A stretch of DNA of 64,000 bases. It comes from Anisodus tanguticus (taxonomy: Eukaryota > Streptophyta > Magnoliopsida > Solanales > Solanaceae). The DNA lies in assembly GCA_034509755.1 (NCBI GenBank), contig CM067559.1:41579032-41643031 (forward strand), given 5' to 3'. The translations under genes and the position numbers were made by a program. The notes below the pieces were generated by a model that saw only the letters and a list, made by a program, of their open reading frames with translations, searched no databases and was not told where the DNA came from. This document shows, piece after piece, positions 1 to 11,774 of the stretch; the first letter of the stretch is position 1, and each line of letters starts with the position of its first letter.

Positions 1-879
1 GCATAAGTTTATATTTTTCCATCATAATATAACACAAGTTATGTCTTACATGACATAACAAGTTATGTTGCTTAATTTCTACGGAGGCATAAGTTCATTT
101 CAGAATTCACAAATTAGTTCCTATATGACATGTGATTACGGCAATGTCGAGCGAATTAGATACTACATAACTTATGTCAGATATCTTAATTCCAACAGTA
201 TGTTGGACAAGACAAAAATTCTCTAAATTTATGTCTCCCATAAGTATAAATATTAGTAAGTAACTTGGTGCGAAATGTTAGAAAAAAATAGCACAATATT
301 TTAAATTTGGAGTGAAATATTGAAAAGTACTACACTAATATTTGATTTGATTTGGTATTAGACAAAGACAACGCTCAAATAATGTGTGTGCAATGTCTAT
401 GTAATTTTTAAGATCAATTGTAAAAGGTTTAATATTTTTTATTAAACACTGATTATTTGGTGTAAAATTATACTATTCTTGATTTCCTATCGCTTACACT
501 TATCATGGTAAACTCTCCACTTCCTCTTCTAATTATTTTGTTCTAATCAGGTAGTCAGAGACAAGAAGGAGAATTGACTTATGGAAAGGGGGCTGGGCTA
601 TTGAATTGTGTTTACATAATGTTTTGGATGTTCCTAATCTTGCTTAATATTTGCAAATTCACATATGAATAACAATATTTAATGTTATGTCAAAATCAAT
701 AAGTTCCGTTTTTTTCTAGCAATGACATCAAAAACGAAGAAATTCTTGTCAGGCTCAATCGATTATCTTGAATTTTGATTGTGCTTGTCTATAGCATATA
801 TTGATCTATATTCATTTTGCTAGTATGTAACGTGTTATTTTTTGTTGTCTATTGTTTCTTCCCGGCATAAAAATAATTT
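1..879. other. AT-rich intergenic, no gene seen
   Basis: No convincing reading frame, RNA gene or bounded repeat was found here. The first 180 bases contain several AAGTTATG/CATAAGTT-like words, but they do not form a regular array. Family A Copia homology begins only near 880. Confidence 0.5.
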
Positions 880-897
880 TATTTCTTATAAGGTTAC

Positions 898-1629
898 GTG
901 TAGTACTTCAATTTGTCATCCCTGTCCGTTAGGAAAAACATGTTAGATTACCATTTGTAGCATCTACTTCTCATACTTTGATGTTTTTTGACATTATTCA
1001 TAGCGATTTATGAACTTCTCCCGTTCTATGTTCTGTGAGCCATCGTTATTATGTTTTATTTTTGGATAATTATTCTAATTTTTTATGGACCTTTCCGTTA
1101 GCGAAGAAATCTCATGTTTTTTCCTCTTTCTTAAAATTTAGAGCATTCATCCGCACCCAATTCGGACGGGAAATAAAAAATATTCAATGTGATAATGGCA
1201 AAGAATATGATAATGGGTTGTTTCGGAAATTTTGTGATGCTAATGGCATAGTTTTTCGTTTCACTTGTCCTCATACGTCCTCACAAAATGGAAAAGCCGA
1301 ACGAAAAATTTGTATCATTAATAATATTGTCCGAACTTTATTGGTCCATGCTTATGTACCCCTTCCTTTTGGCATCATGCTCTACAAATGACTACTTATT
1401 TCCTTAACATACTTCCTACCAAATGGTTGACAATATGCCTCTCCTCTTAAAATCCTCTATAATAAGAATCATTCGTATTCACATCTTAAGGTCTTTGGGT
1501 GTCTATGCTATCCACTATTTCCGTCAACTACGATTAACAAACTTTAAGCCCGTTCTACCGCTTGTGTGTTTTTGGGTTATCCATCTAATCACCCAAAGAC
1601 CCAATTTTCGTCATCTAATAAAATCATAA
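898..1629 (+). pseudogene. Copia integrase fragment
   Basis: Catalytic core of a Copia integrase. The block just before it carries a degraded C-x2-C zinc region (C-H-P-C-P-L-G-K). The longest open stretch, 1035-1391, begins at HRYYVLFLDN and includes the second acidic residue in QCDNGKEYD and the glutamate in QNGKAERK. The first catalytic aspartate region near 990 lies in another frame, followed by a stop. After YVPLPFGIMLYK a frameshift moves the continuation to 1423-1629. Not functional. Confidence 0.85.
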
Positions 1630-2112
1630 TTAGTCGTCATGTTATTTTTTATGAAACCCAATTTTCGTTTGCTAAAGTGAGTAGTCGTGTGCCTAGTTCG
1701 TATAATTTTTTAGATGGCGAAGTCTCACCGTACATTATGCACCACTTAATGGGCCGATCCAGTAACCACGAAACGCCAGCAGGCCCACTGCCTGCTGGCG
1801 CGCCACAACCCACTGCTTCTGCCTCAATTTATGCTATTGGGCCGATCGACCAGCCCACTGCCGAGACTGCTTCTGCCTCAGTTTCTGCTCCAGTCCCACC
1901 TTCGATTTCCAGTTTTGGGCCAGCAGGTAGTGGGTGGGCCTGCTGGCCAGTCTATCACCCATTCGACCTTTCCTCAAAATCCACTCAATTCTCCCCCGAC
2001 ACACAGACATGTTACTCGTAGTCAACGGGGTATTTTTAAACCAAAAAGATATTTTAATCTTAATTCTAATGTTTTTAAATCCCCACTACCCCGTAACCAG
2101 TGTCTGCATTAA
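1566..2112 (+). pseudogene. Copia integrase C-terminus and variable linker
   Basis: Continues the polyprotein from the FLGYPSNH motif that closes Copia integrase. The Pro/Ser/Ala-rich linker that follows (1780-1990) is rich in the words GGGCC and CAGTGGGCC, as in the other family A copies. The segment near 2010-2112 resembles the RSQRGIF..PLPRN block before reverse transcriptase. Two frames are needed, so it is a pseudogene piece. Confidence 0.7.
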
Positions 2113-2139
2113 ATGACCAGAATCTTTTTTGAGACATAA

Positions 2140-2850
2140 GGCTCGGCTTGTAGGTGATGGTAAACTCAACAGGTTGGCGTAGATTGTGGTGAGACGTTTA
2201 GTCCGGTGGTCAAACCGGCTACCATTCGCACTGTTCTCAGTTTGGCTCATTCGGAAGCATGGCCCATTCATCAGCTAGATGTGAAGAATGCTTTCTAACA
2301 TGATGATCTTAAGGAGACATTTTACATGCATCAGCTCTTGAGTTTTCGAGACCCCACATATCCTAATCATGTCTGTTTATTGAAGAAGTCATTGTATGGG
2401 CTTAAGCAGGCCCCACGGGCCTGGTATAAGCGATTTGCCGACTATGTATCTACTATTGGGTTTTCTCACAACCTGTCTGATAATTCTCCATTCATCTATC
2501 GTCGTGGTACTTCATTGACATATATTCTATTCTATGTGGATGATATTATCTTGACAGCTTCTTCTGATGATTTACGCCAGTCTATCATGACATTACTCAG
2601 TTCTGAGTTTGCTATGAAAGACTTAGGGCCCTTGAGTTACTTCTTGGGGATTGTTGTCACTAGTCATGCACGTGGGTTGTTCTTATCCCAACGTAAGTAT
2701 GCCACTGAGATAATTGAGCGAGCTCGTATGTTCTCATGTAAGTCTACTTCCACTCCAGTTGATACAAAACCTAAGTTGGGTGTTGCGGCTGGCTCCCCTT
2801 ACGAGGATCCCAGTCACTATCGCAGTCTTGTTGGAGCTCTTCAGTAACTT
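2140..2850 (+). pseudogene. Copia reverse transcriptase
   Basis: Reverse transcriptase (RVT_2 type). From 2326 the frame is open for 173 codons: SLYGLKQAPRAWY, then the YVDD catalytic box in LFYVDDIIL, then MKDLGPLSYFLGI. A TAA follows LQ near 2845, where the 57-kb copy reads LQYLTF. The upstream palm region (2190-2300) is in another frame. Two of the polymerase aspartates are visible, but the chain is broken at both ends. Confidence 0.9.
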
Positions 2851-3498
2851 ACTTTCACGCGATCGGATATTACGTATGACGTACAACATGCGTGTTTGTT
2901 TATGTATGATCCTCGGGTTGAGCACATGAATGCGCTCAAACGCATTATCTGATACATCCAATGTACACTTGACTATGGTTTGCATCTATATCCATCATCA
3001 GCCTCTACACTTGTCTCGTATACCGATGCTGATTGGGATGGCTGTCCGGACACCAGACGCTCTACCTATGGATACTGTATGTTTCTTGGCGATAACTTGG
3101 TCTCATAGTCTGCAAAACGCCAGACTACTTTATCACAATCCAGTGAGGAAGCCGAGTATCGAGGGGTAGCCAATGTGGTGTCTGAGTCATGTTGGCTACA
3201 TAATCTTTTACTAGAGCTATATTATCCTATTCAGAAAGCTACCTTGGTCTACTGTGATAATGTGAATGCGGTCTATCTTTCTGGAAATCTGATCCAACAT
3301 CAGCGCACTAAACATATCGAGATGGACATATACTTTGTTCGAGAAAAGGTAGCTCGTGGACAAGTACGCGTTCTTCATGTCCCTTCGCGATACCAGATTG
3401 CAGACATATTTACTAAGGGTCTTCCCTTGATTCTATTTGAAGATTTTAGGGACAGTCTCAGCGTACGTCAACCGCCCGCTATGACTGAGGGGGTGTAA
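2851..3498 (+). pseudogene. Copia RNase H
   Basis: C-terminal RNase H of the same element, in at least two frames (2930-3169 and 3175-3498). Visible blocks are the translated remnant of the TDADWDGC..TR segment, ESCWLHNLLLELYYP, VYCDNVNAVYLS, RTKHIEMDIYFVREKV and QIADIFTKGLP. In-frame stops replace an Arg codon (TGA near 2950) and a Trp codon (TAG near 3107) relative to the 57-kb copy. The last TAA (3496-3498) lies inside the first bases of the LTR. Confidence 0.85.
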
Positions 3499-3707
3499 AG
3501 GACCGTGTGTATCATGGTCCGATTTGGACTCAACAAAATGTAATTCATGTATAATTGTAATTATGGTATTAGTCTTGTACTAGAAAAATGTATTAGAATT
3601 AGAATAGGAAAAGGTAGAATTATTTCCCTATATTATTCATATTTAGAAATTGTATATTTGTATACCTCTCATTATCAATGAAAATAATCAAGGGATTATT
3701 TATTTCA
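3494..3707 (+). repeat. 3' LTR of Copia copy 1
   Basis: Starts TGTAAAGG right after the G-run GAGGGGG and ends ...GGGATTATTTATTTCA. The AATGAAAATAATCAAGGGATTATT end matches the LTR ends at 57 kb and, reversed, at 45 kb. At about 214 bp it is shorter than the 262-bp LTR at 62 kb. There is no 5' partner. Confidence 0.75.
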
Positions 3708-5840
3708 GTTTCCTCAAAAATCAATATCATATACCTTTGCACTTAGTCGAAATTCATACCTGTATTTTTGCAGAAAATTTTGTAATGTAATGACTCTTTT
3801 GAGAAAGATGCTTCTACATTGTTGTAACTCAGTTTACATTATCAATAAAGTTTTAGCTTAATAATTCATATTGGAATTTTTAAAGAAATTGAATCTGGAC
3901 AGTAAAAATGTTAACTGAGAAATTCCTGATCAGATTAATTTGACAACTATGCTAATTTTGTGAGAGAAAAGTATTTGACTGATATATTCATTCATATATA
4001 TCCACTTAAGTAAAATCTAGCTCAATAACTTCAAGCAATCCAACAAATCAAATATATATTTGAACAATACATCAATAATCCAACAAATCAATAAGTTTTT
4101 CTCCTCTTTTATAGTGATATTATATTCTAAATCAGAAAAAAAAGTGAATCCAACAAATCAAATATTTGAGTGTTGAAAAGATTTGAACATGATATGTGAA
4201 ATTAAGTCTGTGTAGTACATTTTTTTTGAAGCATGTTCAGCAATTTAAAAGGAATACAGTGCTTTTTAATCATCTTAGGTAGTAATGTAGTGTTGTTAAA
4301 CTGAAAAATAAGTTATTCTTGCTCTTAGTTGCACATTTGGAAATCTGCATGGCTAAGGGATATCGAAATGTGTTCTTTTAGTTGTCCTTTCTTTGTATCT
4401 AGTTCAGTGCAGATGAATGCATGCTTGATATGACTGCAACTTTGCGCCAAGAACAGGATTAAATGACTAAAATGATTACGATATTCATGAACCTCCATGT
4501 TGGATCTGTCTTGAATTGCTAAATATCATCTAAAATCAGTTAGGAACCTATTTAGGTTGGAAGTGACCCATAACAGTTGTTAAAGGTGGATTTTGAGGAT
4601 AGATGACTTGCCTAGGTCGGGATCATCACACATGCCTGAGACTGAATTTAAACTAAAATAGATCTGGAAAGTTGCCTTAGCACACTGTCCAAATGTTTGT
4701 ATTAGATTTAAATGAACATAATGGACATAAGATGCTCTGTGGTAAATTTGAAGAGAGGTCTAAGTTCATGACTTTATAGTAACACATCTGTTAGGTTGGG
4801 GCTCTACTTGTCTTATATATGTCAAACTTGTTTGTCCATGTTATGTGTTTATTCTGCTAAGTCTGAACTGTGTATGAGTCTTAGCTTTGGTTTTATTGAG
4901 ACTGTTATAGCTTATTTAAATTGAGCTCTGTTTCAATGTGCATTTATTGAGTATTTTTGCCAAGTCTAGGGCTTATGTTGTGTCATTCTGAATCAAATAA
5001 AGTGTCAGTATGTTAAATGGCCTAGATGGAAGCTTTGTCTTGCCTATACAAGTCATATTGCATGCTATGAGATATATGTTTGAGAACACAGTAGCTAACA
5101 GTCCTGCCTTATCCCTATTTGTGTGAATCTGAGACTTGTTGGGTAACCTACTTATGTCTTGGCATAAGTCAAATGAGCCTAGCAACTAAGATACTGCATG
5201 TGCTTATGTGATAAGTGAATGTCAATCCTTCCTATTGCATGATCATGTTAGACCTGCCAGGATTTGACCACTTATTTGAACACTCAGCTTAAAAATGAGG
5301 TTTTGAATCTGTTTGTATGCCCATATAGTGTTTAATATATGTTTAACTAGTCCATTCCCAGATTGGTTAAGGTGCTTTAGTATGAATTTGCTAAATTGAG
5401 AATTGAACTGCACCATTATCTGATAAGATTAGAAGGGTGAGATAGATAGATAAACATGCATATCAACTTCTAAATCATGTTCTGTTGTTACTTTTAAATC
5501 CTGAAATGACTAGGAATCTTCTAAGTTGTCAATATGTTTGTAATTTTAGCTTGAGTAGATTTTTAGGCTAGGCCCTGTTGTCCATTGCTGGTGCTGTATA
5601 CTTGATTAACCATGTTGGTGTTGCCATGACTGTTTGTTTTGAACTGTAATGACTTTGTCAACTGCCTGAGTTTGAGTACATGTAAACATGAGGTCTGTAA
5701 CTTGACAAACTAGTCCAATAGGAGATATAAAACTGTGCAAGTTGGTCTAATTGCTCTGGTTATTGTGCTGCTTTTTCTATTCTAAATGTTAAAATGTATG
5801 ATTGGTTTGTTCTTGACCTGAAATCATGAGGTATATGAGA
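3708..5840. other. Intergenic, nothing recognised
   Basis: AT-rich DNA without a supported gene. A few AATCCAACAAATCAA words recur between 4035 and 4160, suggesting a short degenerate local repeat. No splice-supported reading frame was seen on either strand. Confidence 0.4.
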
Positions 5841-5854
5841 TAGCTAAGGGTCTG

Positions 5855-6020
5855 TGTGTGATATACACGACGCGTGCCCTATTTGTTTATCTCTATGTGC
5901 ATTTGTGGTTATTCTTTAAGGTGTATGCTTGATATACACCATGATATATGACATATATACCTAATATACTTAGTATATGCGGTATACAAGTTAAGTATCA
6001 CCTGTATATCAGTAGGGGTT
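5855..6020. repeat. GATATACAC-rich segment
   Basis: Contains repeated GATATACAC, GGTATACA and TATATACC words, including TGTGATATACACG near 5877 and GATATACACCATGATATATG near 5932. The same words build palindromes in the family A LTRs at 21.5, 26.4 and 45.6 kb. It may be a decayed LTR piece; no complete LTR can be bounded. Confidence 0.35.
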
Positions 6021-7066
6021 ATTCATTCTGAATGTTCATGGGCTTGGCCTAATCTTCCATTCTTCGAACACTACTCGCTTAACTGCTCGATATTTGTTTT
6101 TCTTGGGCACAACCCATTTCATGTTGTCCCTTTATCTTTTCTGCTTATCTACTTTAGTTGGGCTAGGCCCATCGGCTCTGTCTTTCTCATTTTTCTGTGC
6201 TTTGCTGCTACTGTCCGAAGATGGGCTAAGCCCATCTGTTTTCCTTCGTGTTCCTATTTTAGTTAATATATGTAAATTACTTGTGAAATTTTATGTTTAA
6301 ATTAGATAAGTTTAGATACTTTTTAACTCCCTTCTTCATTTTCCCCTCTTCTTCCCCCACACATGGGATACGGGCCCTTGGGCCAGATGCATTGCCATTT
6401 TAGTTGGCCAAAGGCCCAACTATCTCATTCATTGAGTTCGGGAACTATTGTAGCTGCGCATTGAAGGCTCAGTTATGGGTGAAAATAGCCAACTGGTGGG
6501 CTTCGGTATGCCCACCAGCCTAAACTCTTCTCTTTCATTTCAAATATATGTATATGTAGTATTTGTATAAAACTCATAGTTTGTTGGTATTGAAACAACT
6601 ATGGTTGTAATCTAGGATAGGCAAAACGATACATACATCGTTTAGTTTAGAATCGGCATGAAAATTAATTTCAAAAGAATTAAAAAGAACTTGTACGCTT
6701 TTCTTTGGTTGAAACGATTTCAAAAGTTTAACTTGGATTGAATTTGAGTAAAAAATGGGCTATTTGCATTTCTAAAATCTGGACTTTGGGCAAGTAAACC
6801 GGACTGAATAGTAGATTAAATTCAGCTGTTTTTTTAGAGGAAAACAAAGCTGAGCATTTTGGACAAAACTTGGGTTTCTAAATAATTTTCAAAGACTGAT
6901 TTTTTTGGGCTAAAGCGTGCAAAAGCTTTAGAGTACGTTTTTGGGCCAAAGGCCCAACCTAGTTGATTTCTAAAAAACAAAGCCTTAAAGAATTAGAGTT
7001 AAAGTAAGCGACTTGGAAATAGGATATATGTTGACCTTCAAGTAATCATAAAAAGGAGAACTTGTA
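6021..7066. other. Repeat-like non-coding DNA
   Basis: Has scattered GGGCCCAA/TTGGGCC words and GGTGGGCTTCGGTATGCCCACC (6496-6517), a short inverted repeat, as is usual in old plant LTR elements. The 68-codon frame at 6094-6300 is hydrophobic and unsupported. Probably decayed retrotransposon. Confidence 0.35.
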
Positions 7067-7076
7067 TTTTTATTCT

Positions 7077-7927
7077 GGCCAAATTCCATCGTCAGTCACA
7101 TGTGGTCGTCCAGATTTGTAATTTGAATGCCTCAAGTAACACTTGTTACATCTAGATACTTTAGGTGGGTCTTCGTTGTGTCATCTAGACTCTTTTCATT
7201 GATTTGGCAACTTGCTTGATTTTTACAAAAATAAGGCGTGTGAAAAGCCCAAAAAATTAATTTTTCTTTCTTTATATTTCTTCTTCTTCTTCATTCTTTT
7301 TCTTTTTCAATTTTTTTCCGTTGATACTCCATTATTTTTATCTGATTTCATTCATTTTTTCTTTTTTTCCGATATGGTTTCAGATCTAGCAACTCCATTT
7401 TGTCTCTTTGGATTATTTTGAATCAACTGGATCTAAACACCATAATTGGGTCTTTAGAAAACTTGAATGTTTAAAATGAGTTACTTGATTTGATGAAAAT
7501 TTTGGGAAATTAATATTGGGTTATCTTCGGATTTTCGTGGTGAATCTTTAGCTGAAGTAATAATAAATTTGGAGGAGTTTCTCTTAAAATTTTGGATTAA
7601 AATCGTGGTTGAAATAAGAATACATATGAAGATGGTGAAGAACACCAAGAACATGCTTTCTTTTCTTTTTAAAATATTATTTTTTTCTCAAAAATTATTT
7701 TTTATATTATTATTTGATCAAACGCCACATGTCACAATTTAATTTGTCATTTTTCTACGTCATCGATGAGTGTGTAATACACATTTTACATATTTGGTTG
7801 ATTATGCATAAAATATCTAAACGACACAGCGAAGGCCCACCTGAAGTGTCTAGATAGAACAAGCGTTACTTGAGGTGTTCAAGTGACAAATCTGGACGAC
7901 CACATGTGGTTGGCGATGGGTTTGGCC
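7077..7927. mobile_element. MULE-type foldback transposon 1
   Basis: Non-autonomous DNA transposon with roughly 115-bp terminal inverted repeats, 7077-7195 against 7810-7927. Both start GGCCAAA, then read CACATGTGGTCGTCCAGATTTGT, CCTCAAGTAAC and CTTGTT, and end with a GTCTTCG-like block. The 9-bp duplication TTTTATTCT lies immediately outside each end (7068-7076 and 7928-7936), the hallmark of Mutator-like elements. The interior has no transposase; a pyrimidine-rich tract yields a meaningless Phe-rich frame. Confidence 0.9.
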
Positions 7928-7958
7928 TTTTATTCTTAAACCTTTATAAAGTCATCAT

Positions 7959-8906
7959 GAACAAACCCATCGGCAGCCCTCGTGGTCGTCAAAATCTTTC
8001 ACTTACACACCTCAATTAAATCTTGTTCCATTTAAACACATGGGGTAGGTCCGATTGTGACATTTAGACACTTTTGACTGAATCAGCTAAATATGTAATG
8101 TGTGTGTAACACACTCACTGATGACATGGAATAATGACAAATTAAATTATGACATGTGTCATTTGATCCCATAATAATATAAAAATTAATTTTGATTAAA
8201 ACTAATATTTCAAAAAGAAAAGAAAACTCTATTTTCTAAACCCTCCACAATATTAACACTCAAAAAAGAAAACATTTACTACAAAAGAATTTTTTTTGTA
8301 ATCATGTTCTTGGTGTTATTCACCATTTTCATATGTGTTTTTGTTCCAACCATGATTTTAATCCAATTTTTTAAAAAAAAATTACTCCAAATTTATTATA
8401 ACTTCAGCTAAAGATTCCCCACGAATACCTTAAGACAACCCCAACATTAATTTCTCAAAATTTTCATCAAATAAAGTAACCTATTTTAAACCTTCAAGCA
8501 TTCTAAAGAACCCTTTAATGGTGTTTCAATGAGTTCCTTTGATATTTTTTTACTAGGAGAAAGCAAGAGATTAAGTGGAATTTAAAATGTAATTGATTTT
8601 TTTCCCCGGTGATGATAGCGGCGGCGGTGATGTCCGTGATGGTAGAAAAAAAAATGAAGAAGAAGAAGGAGGAAATGAAAAAAATAAAAAATAAGAATGA
8701 AGAAGGAAATTAAAATAAATAAATATGATTTTTGGTCTTTCTACGCGCATGTTTGGTATGAAATTCACACAACTTGCCAAGTTAGCGAAAAATATCTAAA
8801 TGACATAATGGGGGTTCACCTCAGGTGTCTAAATGGAACAAGATTTAGCTAAGGTGTCTAAGTGAAAGATTTTGACAACCACAAGGGGCCGCCGATGGAT
8901 TTGGGC
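7959..8906. mobile_element. MULE-type foldback transposon 2 (opposite orientation)
   Basis: A second element with inverted ends, 7959-8090 against 8775-8906. Shared blocks are CCATCGGC, GTGGT(C/T)GTCAAAATCTTTCACTTA and AAATCTTGTTCCATTTA. Its interior resembles element 1 read on the other strand: element 1 has AACACCAAGAACATG near 7640 and this one has CATGTTCTTGGTGTT near 8303. No matching TSD was found, so its outer limits are less certain. Confidence 0.75.
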
Positions 8907-8939
8907 TTTTTTTAAAGACAAAATGTATAAGGAATATTT

Positions 8940-9430
8940 GGACAACCCATTAGACTAAGAATAGTGGAGTTCTACTCAAAATTAACTTTGAATGTACTTA
9001 CGTCTGAAAATGGCTTGATAAAATTATCCCTCTACGAATCTTTTAGGCGGAATTCAACTCTTTGATTCATAAAATCACTTTGTGGTTTGAAATAAATGAA
9101 TGACATGTTAATGATTTTTGCGGGAAATAAACACTATTTTAAAGCAATTTATAACAAAGAAAGCATGCTATGGAATTCGAAGGTCAACCGTATTCTATGG
9201 ATCCTTAATAAGGGGTGTCTAACACCTTCCCGGGGATCACCATAACCCTTACTTCGACTTTGGTTTCTAAAGGATTTTTCACGAATTTTCTGAATAAACC
9301 TTTTTAACTTGGTTTTCCTAATTTACCTATAAATTAGGTGGCAACTCTGAAACTATATTATCTGATTTAGAGTACTAACAACCTCTTAGTAGCTTTTATA
9401 CCTTCGCCTAAAAGTGAATTGTAATACTGT
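8940..9430. other. Possible Tat/Ogre retroelement 3' fragment
   Basis: The stretch AAGGGGTGTCTAACACCTTCCC (from 9210) followed by AATTAGGTGGCAACTCTG (from 9334) resembles the conserved non-coding region near the 3' end of plant Ogre/Tat Gypsy elements. No coding part is present. Family assignment is from memory of that motif, so it is tentative. Confidence 0.35.
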
Positions 9431-9434
9431 TGAG

Positions 9435-9479
9435 GACACATTTCAGAGATAAAATATCAAAATGGTCCTTAATGTATGT
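9435..9479. repeat. Dispersed repeat, copy 1
   Basis: A 45-bp segment beginning GACACATTTCAGAG and ending GGTCCTTAATGTATG. It is nearly identical to 46230-46273, 37 kb away in the same orientation. Probably the edge of an unrecognised transposon. Confidence 0.6.
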
Positions 9480-9652
9480 GTTTTGTTCTATTTGGTATAT
9501 TATCTCCTAAAAGTCATGAATTATAAACAAAAACACTGGTCATTGCAAGGAAAATTTATAATCATTCATATGCATGACACAACATTTCAACTAATGTTTA
9601 GAACACAGCCAACCGTGAATCACTCATAAGTCGGCTCAAAGATACAAAAGTA

Positions 9653-9885
9653 AACCCGCAAGGGTAGTCAAGTTGGTGTAGCAGTAGAGCGCGGGACCGT
9701 AAGGTCACGAGTTCGATCCCTTGCATAAATCTTCTTGGTTGAGCCTGTCACACCTGGCTTGCCAAGTGTGGTTAATCGGCTGACGTGGTTTGCAGACTAT
9801 TGCGTCAGTCCGGGGTTTACCCTGTGCGCACTCGAGAGAGTAACAGCTGTGGGTTCCTTCGTCAACAAAAAAAAAAAAAAAAAAA
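9653..9885 (+). mobile_element. tRNA-derived SINE
   Basis: Short interspersed element with RNA polymerase III promoter signals: an A-box-like GTGTAGCAGTAGAGCG (9677-9692) and a B box GTTCGATCC (9711-9719). A tRNA-unrelated body and a poly(A) tail of about 20 bases follow. The exact 11-bp duplication ATACAAAAGTA flanks it (9642-9652 and 9886-9896). The tRNA-like head lacks a full cloverleaf, so it is a SINE rather than a tRNA gene. Confidence 0.92.
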
Positions 9886-10074
9886 ATACAAAAGTACTAC
9901 AAATTACTTGATACATTACTCCAACCACCGTTTCTTGCTTCACGTAGCTAGAAATCATGATACTCTAAATTAAACACACCAATCATAAACAAAATACACT
10001 CAAACATTAATACAACACTGGACCATTATTTCTGGCATAGTACATAAACCGCTCATTAAGTAGCTTACAAACAC

Positions 10075-10099
10075 TCACCAAAAAAAAAAAAAAAAAAAA
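10075..10099 (+). repeat. Minimal poly(A) retro-insertion
   Basis: Five bases plus 20 A residues lie between identical 11-bp copies of CTTACAAACAC (10064-10074 and 10100-10110). This is what an extremely 5'-truncated LINE/SINE insertion would leave. Confidence 0.6.
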
Positions 10100-10110
10100 C
10101 TTACAAACAC

Positions 10111-11032
10111 AAGTAAAAAATACAGAACTAAGTAAAGGACAAGATTAACATAATAATCTGCCTTGCCTTTGAGAATTGTCTTCTTTTAACTACTATAATT
10201 TTAATTCCTAGAGCCCATCGAGAGACTCAAATGCCAAAGGATATAGAAGTTGCCCTTAATTTTGACCAGAAAATTAAACCACCACCATGAACATGCCAAT
10301 TGCCTTACACTATGGGACTAATCATGATTAATCTTCATGACTAATCAAGATTACTCATGAATGATAGTAGTTCGAACTTCCCACTTCCCACCAAACACCA
10401 TCACAAAAACAATCTTTTGCATCCATCCTTTTATTACATATCTTCATCTGACCGTGGTTTCAGTCTTTTCCGTTTCGTAGTAATTCTTTCTCTTCCTCCA
10501 TCGAACGAATATAAGGATAAATAAATCAAGAAAACTACACCTAGAAGGTTTGATTAAATTATAAAGTAATTGGAATATTGGTGATGTATGTTCATGAAGC
10601 CAAATATATAAGAGTGAAGGTGACTTAAGCATGGAGAATGTGATCACTTTTGGGTAAAGGAGAAACAACAAAGAAAGTAGAAAAAAAGAGTAAAAATGAA
10701 GGGGTGGGTTGGCAAGTTAAAGAATCTTATAAGGGATATGCCATTGGTACCTATTACATCACAAATGTTATTTCTCCTAATGACCTCATATTCCTTTCCC
10801 ATCCTTCATTTTTTTATATTGTCATGCTTTACTTTTTTGTAGCTAGTACTATTTATATTACACATATATAAACCATGTATATAAAATATTTGAAGTTTAA
10901 TTTATTATACTAGAGGATGAAATCATCATTCACATGGCAGAATTTTAGAAGACTGATCATGACTTAGGATTTTCAGCAAAAGTGATTCTTATGTACTAAA
11001 TTTAAGTATTACATACTATGTAATTACGTATT
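10111..11032. other. Intergenic, no gene seen
   Basis: Short frames on both strands (for example 10444-10671 and 10650-10871) overlap each other and resemble no known domain. No introns, RNA genes or bounded repeats were recognised. Confidence 0.4.
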
Positions 11033-11697
11033 TGTTAACACTCAAAAGTGTTTAGCCGAATTAAGTGACAGTCGAAGGTGGAAAAGGATTCTAAGTCGAT
11101 AACTGAGCAAAATCATAGACGAATCCGTTAGTCCTTACCCTCGGCTAGAAAAGCATCATTGGCTATTACAACAGTTTATCCAAGTCATAATTCCGAGGAA
11201 CGGCTGAGACCCACACATACTCGGACGCCTTGAAGACCAAGTCAAAGGACATTCTAGAAAAGGTAGCAACCAGCAACAGCCAGAAGGGAGTGTCATCGAT
11301 CCTGCTAGAGGTCCAGGCGAAAAAATCGTCACCACCTTCTCATAGTTGGCTAGTGGATTTAGTGGGTAGTTCGGTGGCTAACATAGGGGGTCACGTTTAT
11401 TTTTCTTGTAATATAAATATAGGAATCATTTGTACAGAGAAGGACAACACAATCAATCAAAAAACTGATTTTTACATATCTTCATTTTGTCTTTATCGCT
11501 TTTATTGCGCTCTAGCTGTATTTATGTTTCTTACCACTTAGTTTACTCAATCACCATCCTAACGCTTTCTGGAGTAGTTGGGGAATCCATTGCCGGAAGT
11601 TAGAGTTCCGCTTCCAGCCCAAATCGCTTAGTTAAGGAATCAATTTGTCATCCGATTTCATCAGCCGATAAAACGGCGAACACTTCGGAGGGAAACA
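11033..11697 (+). repeat. 5' LTR of the Gypsy element
   Basis: Begins TGTTAACACTC and ends GGAGGGAAACA, followed after five bases by the PBS. It contains a TATA box at 11412-11419 (TATAAATA). Boundaries rest on TG...CA ends and PBS position, because no second LTR is available to confirm them. Confidence 0.7.
11412..11419 (+). promoter_or_regulatory. LTR TATA box
   Basis: TATAAATA within the 5' LTR, about 290 bp before the PBS, a plausible U3 promoter for the genomic RNA. Confidence 0.5.
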
Positions 11698-11701
11698 AAT
11701 T

Positions 11702-11720
11702 TGGCACGCCCAGTGAGACC
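11702..11720 (+). promoter_or_regulatory. Primer-binding site
   Basis: TGGCACGCCCAGTGAGACC lies just after the LTR end. Tat elements commonly carry such a TGGC(A/G)CGCCC-type site, thought to pair with a host tRNA 3' end (arginine type is likely). Identity of the primer tRNA is inferred. Confidence 0.65.
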
Positions 11721-11774
11721 ATAGGTGATCTCATAGCAAAGTTTGATTCTCCAAGTCAGGATCACACTTGGCGT

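Larger units (their letters stand above)
880..3707 (+). mobile_element. Copia family A, copy 1 (5'-truncated)
   Basis: Remnant of a Ty1/Copia retrotransposon containing, in order, the end of the GAG-pre-integrase zinc region, the integrase core, the variable linker, reverse transcriptase, RNase H and a 3' LTR. The 5' LTR, gag and protease are absent, so homology to the 57-kb copy starts near 880. Domain order and wording match that copy throughout. Many frameshifts and stops make it non-coding. Being Copia is certain; the exact left breakpoint is approximate. Confidence 0.9.

Noticed and set aside
7212..7421. Hydrophobic Phe-rich small protein
   Set aside because: Pyrimidine-rich interior of a MULE-type foldback transposon.
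9660..9735. tRNA gene
   Set aside because: A-box and B-box are present, but no cloverleaf can be completed, and the segment is the head of a poly(A)-tailed, TSD-flanked SINE.
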